Source: Calliopum simillimum (taxonomy: Eukaryota > Arthropoda > Insecta > Diptera > Lauxaniidae). Taken from it: a DNA stretch of 64,000 nt. Shown here in pieces: positions 1 through 9,499 of the stretch (its first letter is position 1; each line of letters opens with the position of its first letter). Made by a program: the position numbers and the translations under genes. The stretch is from the NCBI GenBank assembly GCA_951812925.1, contig OX638371.1, positions 33,392,101 through 33,456,100 on the forward strand. Direction: 5' to 3'. The notes below the pieces were generated by a model. That model did not search any database. It saw nothing but the letters and a program-made list of their open reading frames with translations, and was not told the DNA's origin.

Positions 1-2544
1 GGATCTCACGATCTTACAACAGCAAAAAACTGTCGTGATCAGCTCAATAATATCTTGCTGTCAGCAGGTTTTGAGTTGAGAAAATGGACGGCAAACTCAA
101 AAGAATTGCTTTCTGATCTTCCACACGATCATTTATTAAATGCTGAGTTTCTTTCATTAGAAGATAAAAGTTTAGCAAAAACTCTGGGAATTCGATGGAA
201 TGCGAAGTCTGATTATTTTTATTTCAATGTTCAGCCACTAATCCATAAACCAAATTATACCAAACGCGAAGTTTTGTCCACAATTGCAAAATTGTTTGAC
301 CCGGTTGGTTGGCTTGCCCCAATCATTATCACAGCAAAAATTATTATGCAGCAACTTTGGCTCGAAAAAACTGATTGGGACGATAACATCAAAGTCCAGT
401 CACTTCAAAAATGGCATTCTTTTGTTGAAAGTTATGAGAAAATTAATGATATTTCCTTACCTCGGTGGGTACACTTTTCACCCACAAATAAAGTTGAATT
501 TCATGCGTTTTCAGATGCTTCTGAAAAAGCTTACGCTTGTGCAGTATATATTCGTGTTGAAACACAAAACTGCATTTTTACCCACTTATTAACTTCCAAA
601 TCTAAAGTTTCACCAGTTAAAACCATATCGTTGCCTAGACTTGAACTTTGTGGCGCAGTTTTGCTAGCAAAACTTGTGAACTCTGTCATTCCGCAATTAA
701 AAATTGATAATTTTTCAATATTCAAGTGGACGGATTCCACAATTGTTCTTTCATGGTTGCAAAAACCTCCATGCACATGGAAAACATTCGTTGCAAACAG
801 AGTCACCACTATAATTGACAAACTAGGCATTGAAAATTGGGCTCATGTCGATACCAGGGATAACCCTGCCGACCTAGCAACCCGGGGGCTACATCCTGCG
901 GATCTTAAAAATAGTAAGCTCTGGTGGAATGGTCCTTCTTGGCTTAAGCTTCCAAAATCTGAATGGCCAAAAAGTTCATGTTTACTACAACCAGATACTA
1001 CACTGGAGAGCAAGCCTGTGAAATCTTTCATTACTAGCTCGACAGTGAGGGAAGATATCTTGGAGCGTTTTTCCTCTTTAGACAAAGCGTTGCGAGTGAT
1101 TGCCCATATTTTTCGATTTTTTAATCGAGCTCGTCGACTTGTCGACTCAACACCACCTTACACGTCCGGTAAGATTTCAAGTGAAGAACTGAAATTTGTG
1201 AAAAGGAGACTAATTCGACTATCTCAGCAAATTTACTTCCATAATGACTACTTTCATTTACTAGATAGTAAACCAATTGATTCCAAAAGTTCTTTGTTAA
1301 CTTTGACTCCGTTTATGGATCGAGAAAACATAATAAGAGCAAATGGTCGCCTAGCATCTTCTCCAGCTTTGGATTACAATGAAAGGCACCCTATAATACT
1401 CGCGTATGAAAGTCGTTTTTCCAGATTACTCGTGAAATCTATGCATCATATATCTCTTCATGGTGAAAACCAGTTAGTTCTTCGTCTAATACGTCGTGAG
1501 TTTTGGATACTCAAAGTGAAAAATTTAATAAAAACTTGTATCCACAACTGCAAAATTTGTGTCATTAATAAAAAGCACTACCATGGTCAAATTATGGCTG
1601 CCTTGCCTCCTGAGCGTGCAACCATATCACGTCCTTTTACCAACACAGGCGTTGATTTTGCTGGACCCTTTGAGATAAAAAGTTTTACTGGTAGATACTG
1701 TAAAATTACCAAAGGATATGCTTGCCTCTTTGTCTGTTTTTCTACAAAGGCTATCCATCTTGAACCCGTGAGTGATCTGACGTCCCAGGCTTTCTTAGCA
1801 GCTCTATCAAGATTTGTTTCCCGAAGAGGTTGTCCTGATAACATATATTCAGACAATGGGACCAACTTCGTGGGTGCCGCTGGAATGCTTCAAAAGGATT
1901 TTAAACGCTTTATACAAGTTGTTAAGGACGATACGGTTGCAAAATATGGCTATCAGCAACTTTCATGGCACTTTATACCGGCCTCAGCACCCCACATGGG
2001 TGGCCTATGGGAAGCCGGCGTAAAATCCTTCAAAAAACACTTTAGAAAGATCACCGGACACTTAAAGTATACTTTTGAAGAGTTTGCCACGATACTCGCG
2101 AGAATAGAGGCTTGTCTCAATTCAAGACCACTCAACGCTGCGTCTGAGAACGTAACTGACTTGGCTGTGCTGACTCCAGGGCACTTCTTAATTGGAGCCC
2201 CATTGTTGTCTCCAGCAGAACCAGAAGACACCAACTCAACCATTAGCATCTTCAACCGCTGGCAGCGAGTTAAAGCCACAGCTCAAGAGTTTTGTCGTCG
2301 ATGGAAGGATGAATACCTAAAAGAGCTACTTAAGCGCACCAAATGGAAGACACCAACAGCTAACCTAAAAATAGGAGATCTTGTCGTCATACGCCATGAA
2401 TCACTCTGCCCTACAGAGTGGAGACTCGGCCGTATCATCAAAATCTTTCACGGTTCTGACGGAAAGGTTCGTGTGGCAACTTTAAACACTAACTCCGGTG
2501 AGATCACACGACCAATCCAGAAACTCGTTGTGATTCCCCAATGA
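1..2544 (+). CDS. BEL/Pao retrotransposon pol, C-terminal part (element A)
   Basis: The frame is open from the window edge to TGA at 2544, so the gene starts outside the window. The first codons correspond to the end of the reverse transcriptase palm, just after where the YVDD motif lies in element B. Next come the A17/RNase H-like region, an integrase zinc domain (HHCC, about 1441-1563), and the integrase core with Asp at 1654 (VDFAGP) and 1852 (SDNGTNF) and Glu at 2011 (GGLWEAG). The C-terminal DUF5641-type tail (WRLGRI, VRVA) ends at the stop. No frameshift or stop interrupts it, so the enzyme part may be functional. It copies and integrates element A. It resembles element B (24521-29737) throughout but is clearly a different family. 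No alternative identity is plausible. Confidence 0.93.
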   Translation, partial: GSHDLTTAKNCRDQLNNILLSAGFELRKWTANSKELLSDLPHDHLLNAEFLSLEDKSLAKTLGIRWNAKSDYFYFNVQPLIHKPNYTKREVLSTIAKLFDPVGWLAPIIITAKIIMQQLWLEKTDWDDNIKVQSLQKWHSFVESYEKINDISLPRWVHFSPTNKVEFHAFSDASEKAYACAVYIRVETQNCIFTHLLTSKSKVSPVKTISLPRLELCGAVLLAKLVNSVIPQLKIDNFSIFKWTDSTIVLSWLQKPPCTWKTFVANRVTTIIDKLGIENWAHVDTRDNPADLATRGLHPADLKNSKLWWNGPSWLKLPKSEWPKSSCLLQPDTTLESKPVKSFITSSTVREDILERFSSLDKALRVIAHIFRFFNRARRLVDSTPPYTSGKISSEELKFVKRRLIRLSQQIYFHNDYFHLLDSKPIDSKSSLLTLTPFMDRENIIRANGRLASSPALDYNERHPIILAYESRFSRLLVKSMHHISLHGENQLVLRLIRREFWILKVKNLIKTCIHNCKICVINKKHYHGQIMAALPPERATISRPFTNTGVDFAGPFEIKSFTGRYCKITKGYACLFVCFSTKAIHLEPVSDLTSQAFLAALSRFVSRRGCPDNIYSDNGTNFVGAAGMLQKDFKRFIQVVKDDTVAKYGYQQLSWHFIPASAPHMGGLWEAGVKSFKKHFRKITGHLKYTFEEFATILARIEACLNSRPLNAASENVTDLAVLTPGHFLIGAPLLSPAEPEDTNSTISIFNRWQRVKATAQEFCRRWKDEYLKELLKRTKWKTPTANLKIGDLVVIRHESLCPTEWRLGRIIKIFHGSDGKVRVATLNTNSGEITRPIQKLVVIPQ

Positions 2545-2797
2545 TTTAATATGTTTTATATTTTGTTCCATATGACTGTTTGTATCTGTTGAAATAAATA
2601 CCTTTTCTAACCTATAACCACTCTATTGAATTATACAAAATGCTTTATTTGTGAAATTACCCAAAAACACACTCTACAGATTAAAATATATAACAGGTGA
2701 ACGCGAGAATCAACACCGTTGGACGTTTCATCGGACTATAGCAGTCAAATTTACCATCTTTCAACCAGCTTTAGCACACAGTCAACTCACCATCGTC
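2545..2797 (+). other. Spacer between pol and first accessory ORF
   Basis: AT-rich 253-bp stretch inside element A. It holds an AATAAA near 2594, a branch-point-like CTAAC near 2607 and two pyrimidine-AG acceptor-like sites (CTACAG near 2680, CTTTAG near 2775) upstream of the ATG at 2798. The reading frame of the next ORF is open back to 2651, but only from a GTG codon, so I place the start at 2798. Confidence 0.5.
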
Positions 2798-3670
2798 ATG
2801 GCTCCAGTCATCAAAAAATGTTCTTCAGCCTCTTGTCATTGCTGTCGCAAACAAGATACAAGCGACCACAGGACCCGTGTCTCACATCTGGAGCATAAAA
2901 CCAGCAACCACGCCGTTCGCCATGTTGCATGTGGCGTATGCAAAAAGGACCACCGTCTCTCAACATGTTATAAATACCGTGAGATGAATTTGACCAAGAA
3001 GTACGATACGGTCATTAGCATGCATTATTGCATCAACTGCTTGGCTCGGTCTCACAACATCAAAAACTGTACTAGTCACGATAAGTGTGCGATTTGTCAT
3101 GCGAAGCATCATACTAGCTTGCATGGTCATCCTCGCGTGATTGCAGCTGCGCATCAAGATTTAAGGGATACTCGGTCTACCAACGAAATCAGAATTTTGT
3201 GCTCTAAGCAGACTCTGTTACCTACAGCAACAATAAAATTGCATTTTGATGGTGAATACCAGACTCTCAGAGGGCTAATCAACCCAGCAGTAGCGGTAAC
3301 GACAATTGCCTCCGAAACTGTGAAAAAGCTAAAGATAAAGTTGATCTACCTTGAGTCAAAGAAGTTTTGCAATATTGTCGTTGGTTCAAAAATAAATCCA
3401 AAGTTCAAATTGGAGATAAGTGCTCTCATCAGTGACGAGCTTCCAAAAAGGATCTACCGACAAGATCTACCGGAGAGTGCCAAAAGAGCGTATAACAACA
3501 TCATGTTGGCGGACCAAAATTATACATCGTCTTCCAAGATTGAAGTGATCCTTGGAGCCGATATTTACCCGCAGATAATGAAATCTGGAAGTATGCCCTC
3601 CGAAAATGGAAGAATGTTGGCGCAAAATACAGTGTTTGGCTGGATTGTGTCTGGTCCATGTGGACTATGA
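2798..3670 (+). CDS. Accessory zinc-knuckle/protease-like ORF 1 of BEL element A
   Basis: About 290 aa from ATG 2798. It contains three Cys/His knuckles in the order seen in BEL Gag: CGVCKKDHRLSTC, CINCLARSHNIKNC and CAICHAKHHTSLH. A BEL-type aspartic protease-like (DUF1758-like) domain follows and ends in GADIYPQIM ... LAQNTVFGWIVSGPC, four residues before the stop. The catalytic position reads LINPAV instead of the LIDSGS seen in element B Pol, so Asp is replaced by Asn and proteolysis is unlikely. It lies directly downstream of pol, in the place of env, but has no signal peptide or membrane segment. Likely role (inference): RNA-binding accessory protein derived from a duplicated Gag-protease segment. 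It could also be a decaying by-product, but the frame is fully open. Confidence 0.8.
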   Translation: MAPVIKKCSSASCHCCRKQDTSDHRTRVSHLEHKTSNHAVRHVACGVCKKDHRLSTCYKYREMNLTKKYDTVISMHYCINCLARSHNIKNCTSHDKCAICHAKHHTSLHGHPRVIAAAHQDLRDTRSTNEIRILCSKQTLLPTATIKLHFDGEYQTLRGLINPAVAVTTIASETVKKLKIKLIYLESKKFCNIVVGSKINPKFKLEISALISDELPKRIYRQDLPESAKRAYNNIMLADQNYTSSSKIEVILGADIYPQIMKSGSMPSENGRMLAQNTVFGWIVSGPCGL

Positions 3671-3915
3671 AATGTCTTATACATGAATTTAAATGTATGA
3701 CCCAAAATCGAATTTTAACCCTTATCAAACTACGTTATATATATATCTATATATGTAAATAAGTAAAATGAATTAACATATTGAATATAATGAATTAATT
3801 GACCCAATATGAATGTTTGTTTAACCCTTTAAGTTTCATTTAAAACCAAACCAAAACAGGATATAACTCTTTGCCAAAATTTACTCTAAACCATCTATTG
3901 TTCTTCGTTTTTAGG
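3671..3915 (+). promoter_or_regulatory. Spacer with candidate 3' splice site before accessory ORF 2
   Basis: AT-rich spacer. Its last 30 bases contain a branch-point-like TCTAAAC (about 3883-3889), a pyrimidine-rich stretch, and TTTTTAG ending at 3914. One base later comes the ATG at 3916. This matches a fly 3' splice site and would let a spliced RNA start translation at ORF 2. The use of the site is inferred. Confidence 0.5.
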
Positions 3916-4680
3916 ATGTTGTCTCAAAAGAAGAGATATGTGAGTACTGCGTGCTCGATGTGCAAACAGCATCATGGTCTGCGCTCTTGCCCCGATTTTT
4001 TGGTCCTTGCGCCAGCGGATCGGTCAAGAGTGGTACACATCAACCAAATGTGCGAAAACTGCCTTGCGCGCTCGCACCGAATCGCCGCATGTACCAGCAG
4101 CAACGTGTGTTACCACTGCGGGAGACGACACCACAGCCTTTTACACGACGAAACTACCGTGGTCATCGCTCACCTGGCAGACAAAATTCCAAACTCAGCC
4201 ACCATCATGCTGAAAATGACTGCCAACGTGATCGTAGAGGTCAACGGGAAGGATTTTATGGCGAGAGCACTCATCGATCCTAGACAAGACAGATCAGTGA
4301 TCACCATGAAGAAAGCAAGGAAAATGAAGGCTGCGCTTATCTACACCGCAACGAACACCAAAACACCAACATGCCATCTGGCAATAAAGTCGTTCATCAA
4401 CCCCTCCGTCGGGTTTACAACTTGTCTTACCGTTTTCCAGGGCTTGCTGGGAAAGTCACCCCCTTGCCATGTAGCTAGGTCGCCAGTCACTGTCTTCCAC
4501 TCAGGGCTACCCCGAGCCGATCGATTGTTCTATGCGCCGCTCGAGGTCGATATTATTTTTGGAGCAAACGTGTACTCCCGAATAATGAAGAACGAAACCA
4601 AGTCGGTACCAGGGGTCCCATTAGCCCAAAATACGATCTTTGGGTGGACATTTGTCGGTGCCTGCGAGCGAGTCAAATGA
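3916..4680 (+). CDS. Accessory zinc-knuckle/protease-like ORF 2 of BEL element A
   Basis: About 254 aa from ATG 3916; the frame is open further back only to a TTG at 3871. It has the same architecture as the ORF at 2798. Knuckles are CSMCKQHHGLRSC, CENCLARSHRIAAC and CYHCGRRHHSLLH. The protease-like part ends in GANVYSRIM ... LAQNTIFGWTFVGAC, six residues before the stop. The active-site region reads ALIDPRQD: the Asp is kept but the following S/T-G is lost. The two ORFs differ along their length, so this is an old tandem duplication with both copies kept open. Likely a Gag/protease-derived RNA-binding protein; function inferred. Confidence 0.8.
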   Translation: MLSQKKRYVSTACSMCKQHHGLRSCPDFLVLAPADRSRVVHINQMCENCLARSHRIAACTSSNVCYHCGRRHHSLLHDETTVVIAHLADKIPNSATIMLKMTANVIVEVNGKDFMARALIDPRQDRSVITMKKARKMKAALIYTATNTKTPTCHLAIKSFINPSVGFTTCLTVFQGLLGKSPPCHVARSPVTVFHSGLPRADRLFYAPLEVDIIFGANVYSRIMKNETKSVPGVPLAQNTIFGWTFVGACERVK

Positions 4681-4699
4681 ATTACATATATTTCACATA

Positions 4700-5235
4700 T
4701 TTTTCTAAAAAGTCCCAAGTGGCAATTTTGTGTATATATATATTTCATATATTTTTCTAAAAAGTCCCAAGTGGCAATTTTGTAATATATACCTATATCA
4801 TATATTCTTTCTAAAAAGTCCCAAGTGGCAATTTTGTAACATATATATATTTCATATATTTTTCAAAAGGTCCCAAGTGGCAATTTTGTAATATATACCT
4901 ATATCATATATTTTTTCTAAAAAGTCCCAAGTGGCAATTTTGTATCATATATATATATTTCATATATTTTTCAAAAAAAGTCCCAAGTGGCAATTTGGCA
5001 ATCTATATCTATATCATATACTCAAAAAAAAAAAGTCCCAAGTGGCACTCTTGTAACCATTTTTGAACTCCTTATCTTTATCTTTATGAAAAAGCCCGAA
5101 GAGGCAGTTTTTTGTAAGTTTTTTCTCCATGTATTCACTTTATGTATCTGAGAAGGTCCTACGTGACCTCTTATGCCTATTACCATACACTTTTATATAT
5201 TTTTGAATAAGCCCCAAGGGGCACCTTTGTATATT
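4700..5235 (+). repeat. 3' hairpin-core tandem repeats of BEL element A
   Basis: About ten repeats, 50-60 bp apart, each with a core like AAGTCCCAAGTGGCAATTTTG (21-mer given in part: GTCCCAAGTGGCA) separated by AT-rich TATATATCATATATTTTT spacers. Core positions are about 4711, 4762, 4817, 4869, 4923, 4979, 5033, 5093, 5152 and 5210. The last three differ but keep a self-complementary core: GCCCGAAGAGGC, AGGTCCTACGTGACCT and GCCCCAAGGGGC. They lie between the last ORF and the 3' LTR, so they are in the 3' untranslated RNA. Confidence 0.85.
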
Positions 5236-5413
5236 CTTTTCATATAAAAAAAAAAAAAAAAAAAAAAACTTGTACGTATCCATAAGTATTATGAAAAACT
5301 AAACTATCTAAGTTTGTAAAATACACTTGAATTTGAAAATTAAAAAACAAAAAAGAAAATTAAAAATCAACCTAAATCTTAACTTTGCTGCAGATGCTGC
5401 AAGGCGGGCAGTA
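5236..5413 (+). other. Poly(A) run and candidate polypurine tract of element A
   Basis: Contains an uninterrupted A run near 5247-5268 and then AT-rich sequence. It ends in CTGCAAGGCGGGCAGTA directly before TGTTTACG. Element B has the closely similar CTGCAAGGCGGGCGGCA directly before its LTR start TGTTTG. The shared motif fixes the LTR boundary and is probably the plus-strand primer, although it is not purely purine. Confidence 0.6.
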
Positions 5414-5891
5414 TGTTTACGTGGAAACGTAAACTATGAAATAGGCCCCAACTACCTTTCTAAAGTTTTTAAAATTTTACCCAAGTTGATTTTTTATACG
5501 ACGGCAACCCTACCCACTCGCACGGCGAATTCATATTTATAGTCTAAAATATGTATTGACTTTTATATGTGCGGTGTTGCCGTCTCACTCACTCTGCTGT
5601 GGGCTGGCTGAAAATGTCATTCTTACATGACATGAAATTTTTCTTCTATCACTTGGATTTTAACTTTGGCAGCAGCAGTGTGCTTTTTTTTTGGAAACTT
5701 AAATTATTATAAAATAAAGTAAAATTAATACAACCTAAACTATTTTGCCTATTAAATAACTAAAAACTAACATAAAATAAAAACCTAAATACCTAATAAG
5801 AAGAAGTGTGTGTATACTTTGTGAGTACCAGCGCTGCATCTCCTTGTATACGAGACAGAAGCCGTATTGTGTGGAGCACCCCAGTGTTACA
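5414..5891 (+). repeat. Probable 3' LTR of BEL element A
   Basis: Starts with TGTTTACG right after the motif shared with element B. It contains AATAAA-like signals near 5710 and could end at ...GTGTTACA (5891), giving TG...CA ends and 478 bp. The 5' LTR is outside the window, so the right end is only a proposal and no target duplication can be checked. The start is better supported than the end. Confidence 0.5.
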
Positions 5892-6015
5892 GGTAACCTG
5901 TGTGTTTTTTAATTATTATATTTAAATATATAAATTTGGTCCCCGACCAAACACTATTTGATGGATCCCTAACGTCATATTTACAAATAAAATGTAGTTA
6001 AATAATAAAGGAATA

Positions 6016-7310
6016 CGTAGGCTGCTAGATATATTTCTGGCCTAGGCAACACTAAGTGTTGCTAGGTGCAATCTGACATTGCCATTGGAAAGTTTGACAT
6101 TTTTTAGCACAAACGTACTCAGAACGTTTTAACGTACGACCATCATTTGTGTTGTTTACAGTGACTTGAAAAAAATCAATTTGGCAAAAAAATGGAAATA
6201 ACTCGTAAACATTTTCGTGCGATAATTTTTCACAACTTTCGACGTGGATTATCACGACAAGAGTGCATCAATGAACTTAAATCTTTGTATGATGATGAAG
6301 CACTATCCTATAGCACTGTGAAAAACTGGTTTAATGAATTCAATCGTGACCGATGCTCGCTCAAAGACGAATTCCGTGAAGGTCGTCCAAAAACGGCCGT
6401 TGTGCCTGAGAACATTGATGCCGTGCGTGAACTGATAATGCAAGATCATCATGTGACACACCGTGAGATAGAAGCATCTTTGGGCATTAGTTCCACTCCA
6501 ATACATTCGATATTGCATGAACACCTGGCCGTAAAAATGGTTTTTTCTCGTTGGATCCCGCACAATTTGACAATCGCTCAAAAAAAGGCTCGTGTCGATT
6601 GGTGCAAAGAAATGTTGAAAAAATACGATCGCGGTGCTTCAAAAGACGTTTATAAGATTGTCACAGGTGACGACTCATGGATCTATGCGTATGAGCCCGA
6701 AACAAAACAGCAATCGACCGTGTGGGTCTTCAAAGACGAGCCAAATCCAACGAAAGTTGTTCGTGGAAGAAGCACTTCGAAGCAAATGGTCGCCTGTTTC
6801 TTCGGCAAAACTGGTCATGTGGCAACTGTTCCGCTTGAACAACGTAGGACGGTCAATTCTGAGTGGTACACCACAATTTGTTTGCCTGAAATCTTCGGAA
6901 AAATTCGAAAAACGAACAAGAGAAGACGAATCATTGTTCACCATGACAATGCGAGCTCTCACACATCGGCTCAAACCAGCGCCTTTTTGACCGGTCAAAA
7001 CGTCGAATTGATGGGTCATCCGCCGTACAGCCCTGATTTGGCACCCAATGACTTCTTTTTATTCCCGCACATAAAGAAAAAAATGCGTGGTCAACGATTT
7101 TCGTCGCCAGAAGATGCTGCGGAAGCGTTCAAAAACCATGTTTTGGAGGTGTCTCAATCGGAGTGGGAAAAGTGCTTCGACAATTGGTTTGAGCGCATGC
7201 AAAAGTGTATAAATCATGCTGGAGAATACTTTGAAACACAATAAAACCATTTTTGATGATAAATATTCGCATTTTCATTATTAGGCCAGAGATATATCTA
7301 GCAGCCCTCG
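6016..7310 (+). mobile_element. Complete mariner transposon
   Basis: 1295-bp element flanked by TA on both sides (6014-6015 and 7311-7312). Terminal inverted repeats of about 28 bp match closely: left CGTAGGCTGCTAGATATATT, right (reverse complement) CGAGGGCTGCTAGATATATC, both continuing into CTGGCCTA. It encloses one intact transposase gene. It inserted about 120 bp beyond the end of BEL element A. Confidence 0.93.
6192..7244 (+). CDS. Mariner transposase, full length
   Basis: 350 aa from an ATG preceded by AAAAAA, a good fly start context. Residues 1-110 hold two helix-turn-helix segments that bind the inverted repeats. The linker motif WIPHNL is at 121-126. The catalytic triad is Asp160 (VTGDDSW), Asp252 (HHDNASSH) and Asp287 (YSPDLAPNDFF) with 34 residues between the last two, the DD34D of mariner. 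No stop or frameshift interrupts it and the length matches active mariners (345-350 aa). It cuts and pastes DNA at TA sites. Activity cannot be judged from sequence alone, but all key residues are present. Confidence 0.95.
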   Translation: MEITRKHFRAIIFHNFRRGLSRQECINELKSLYDDEALSYSTVKNWFNEFNRDRCSLKDEFREGRPKTAVVPENIDAVRELIMQDHHVTHREIEASLGISSTPIHSILHEHLAVKMVFSRWIPHNLTIAQKKARVDWCKEMLKKYDRGASKDVYKIVTGDDSWIYAYEPETKQQSTVWVFKDEPNPTKVVRGRSTSKQMVACFFGKTGHVATVPLEQRRTVNSEWYTTICLPEIFGKIRKTNKRRRIIVHHDNASSHTSAQTSAFLTGQNVELMGHPPYSPDLAPNDFFLFPHIKKKMRGQRFSSPEDAAEAFKNHVLEVSQSEWEKCFDNWFERMQKCINHAGEYFETQ

Positions 7311-7717
7311 TATTTACTACAAATTCCCTACATTTGACTTTTATAAAGTAATTTATACTTTTAGAAAAAAAATGTATGACCATTTTGAATTTATAATTCT
7401 AATCAAAATAACTTTATTTTTTTCACGCAAAAAATTAGTGTCATAATTGTCACCTTACTCGAGTAAAGTAAATATCATAAGAATATAGAATCATTTTGAC
7501 TTTTATACAATAATTGTAGTTACAATTTCTATTTTTGGACAGACATTTTCTTTATATACAAATTTTTTGCTTCTACATCACATGCGTAAGCAGCGTAGAG
7601 GATATGTGTCTGACTATGATACGGAAGGGCCAGGGTTCGTACCCCGGCGCCGGCCAGCTAATTATTTTATTTTATTTTATTTTTGTTTTCTTTTTTTTTT
7701 TTGTTGTTTGAACTATA
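7311..7717. other. AT-rich interval with one tRNA-like module
   Basis: AT-rich DNA between the mariner and the next foldback. The only structure is the tRNA-like sequence at 7584-7655, followed by an ATTTT-rich tail. Confidence 0.5.
7584..7655 (+). ncRNA. tRNA-like SINE head
   Basis: A pol III B-box, GGTTCGTACCC, lies at 7634-7644. Upstream, GTGTC/GATAC (7606-7622) forms a 5-bp stem around a 7-base loop, as in an anticodon arm. The loop lacks the invariant U33 and the acceptor stem is not convincing, so this is not a functional tRNA. A tail of repeated ATTTT follows, as in tRNA-derived SINEs. Confidence 0.45.
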
Positions 7718-7726
7718 CAGTAGGTA

Positions 7727-8307
7727 GGCTCCCGGAAATAACGCCATAGGAAATAACGCCAGAAAATTTTTTTGGAAATAACGCCAGAAATTTTCTGCCA
7801 TTAATTTATGGAAATAAAGCCAAAAACTGATTAGGAAACAACGCCAGAATTTTTGGAAATAATGCCAAAGGAAATAACGCCATAGGAAATAACACCAGAA
7901 AATTTTTTGGAAAGAACGCCAGAAAAATCTGCATACAAAATTCTGCCGTTATTTCCATTTTGTTTTGGAAATAAAACCAAAAATTAACTAGGAAATAACG
8001 CCAGAAAAGTTTCTGGCTTTATTTCCAATACAAAATGGAAATAACGCCAAAATTTTGTATGCCGATTTTGCTGGCGTTATTTCCAAACAATTTTCTGGCA
8101 TTATTACCTATAGCGTTATTTCCTTTTTCTAAACTACATTATTTTTGGAAATAACGCCATAATTTTTGGAAATAACGCCAGAAAAGTTTTTGGCTTTATT
8201 TCCAAAACAAAATAGAAATAACGCCAGAGTTTTGTATGAAGATTTTTCTGGCGTTATTTCCAAAAAATTTTCTGGCGTTATTTCCTATGGCGTTATTTCA
8301 GGGAGCC
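7727..8307. mobile_element. Foldback element built of GGAAATAACGCCA repeats
   Basis: 581-bp inverted-repeat element. Ends are GGCTCCCGGAAATAACGCC and its near complement GGCGTTATTTCAGGGAGCC, flanked by a 9-bp target duplication CAGTAGGTA (7718-7726, 8308-8316). The arms are made of many copies of GGAAATAACGCCA, some degenerate (AAAGCCA, AATGCCA). No coding capacity. The 9-bp duplication fits Mutator-like or Merlin-type transposases; the family is not proven. Confidence 0.85.
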
Positions 8308-8316
8308 CAGTAGGTA

Positions 8317-8660
8317 AGGTAAATATCACGTAAATTTTTTCAAAAAAATTACTAGCAAGCATTCATTACGAATTGACTAAAACATTAAGGTGAAATTTAT
8401 TTCGGTGTGGAGTTGTCACTATTCAGATTTGTAATTCTGGTAAAATTTATAAGAAATAAAGTACCAAGTATTATTTTTTTTCTTCGTGTGGTGAAAAAAC
8501 TCAATTGGAGTTATTTTACAAGAGGTTATCCTATCCATTCTTACTAATTATTATTAAAATACGTATGTTTATAGTAGACTGATGCAAAAAAATTTTTTTT
8601 TAGTTTCTACGACTACGCACAAAAATCTGAAAGATGGTGTCAAAAAAATGAGGTCCATAA
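8317..8660. other. Unremarkable AT-rich interval
   Basis: No ORF, repeat or RNA gene recognised between the two foldback elements. Confidence 0.4.
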
Positions 8661-9482
8661 AGTGAGCCATACAGGTGTGACGAATTTCGATGATTTTTGG
8701 TTTTTTTATTTGGGAACAACAGTAATTTCGAGCTGTCTGGGAAATTTTCCATTTTTCGGAAAAGCGGAAAAATTGTTCTGCACAGCTTAGTGTATTTTTT
8801 TAGACAGACGAATCTGCGGGAATCTTTTAACGCAGGAATTTCGAGCTACTTTCGAGCTAATTTTGAGCTATAAGCATTTTCCGGAAAAATCCCAATGTTC
8901 CCGGAAAATCCCAAAAAAAAAAAATTTTATGGCTAACTAATTTTTTTTTTTTCAGCCAGACGAATCCGCGGGAAGAGTAAGCGATGAAATCTTTTGACGC
9001 AGGAGTTTCAAGCTGACCTTGAATGAAGTGTTTTCCGGGAAACCTTAAATTTCCCCGGAAAATCACAAAAAATTTTTTTGGGATTTTCCGGGGAAATTTA
9101 AGGTCAGCTCGAAACTATCTCGAAATTCATTTGTTAAGAGATTTCATCGCTTACTCTTCCCGCGGATTCGTCTGGCTGAAAAAAATAAAGTTAGCCATAA
9201 AAAAAGATTTCTGAGATTTTCTGGGAAAATTGGGAGTTTTCTGGAAAATGCTTTTAGTTCAAAATTAGCTCGAAATTCCTGCGTTAAAAGATTTCATCGC
9301 TAACTCTTCCCGCGTATTCGACTGGCTGAAAAAATAAACTAAGCTATGCAGAACAATTTTTCCGTTTTTCTGGAAAATGGAAAATTTCCCATACAGATCG
9401 AAATTACTGTTGAAAAGTTCGAAAATAGCTCGAAATTCATAACCAAAAAACATCGAAATTCGTCACACCTGTATGGCTCACT
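8661..9482. mobile_element. Foldback element with AGTGAGCCATACAG ends
   Basis: 822-bp imperfect palindrome. The left end AGTGAGCCATACAGGTGTGA is matched by the right end TCACACCTGTATGGCTCACT. The arms share blocks such as CGCGGATTCGTCTGGCTGAA and TTTTCCGGGAAA repeats and meet near 9070. No clear target duplication and no coding sequence. Confidence 0.75.
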
Positions 9483-9499
9483 CTATGCAGCTAAAAAAT

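Noticed and set aside
2798..4680. Accessory ORFs as envelope genes
   Set aside because: No signal peptide, fusion peptide or membrane segment; they match Gag knuckles and protease instead.
5327..5542. 71-codon frame across the LTR boundary of element A
   Set aside because: Starts at a non-ATG codon in low-complexity sequence and crosses the LTR start.
7584..7655. Functional tRNA gene
   Set aside because: No proper acceptor stem and U33 is missing, so only a tRNA-derived SINE head is called.
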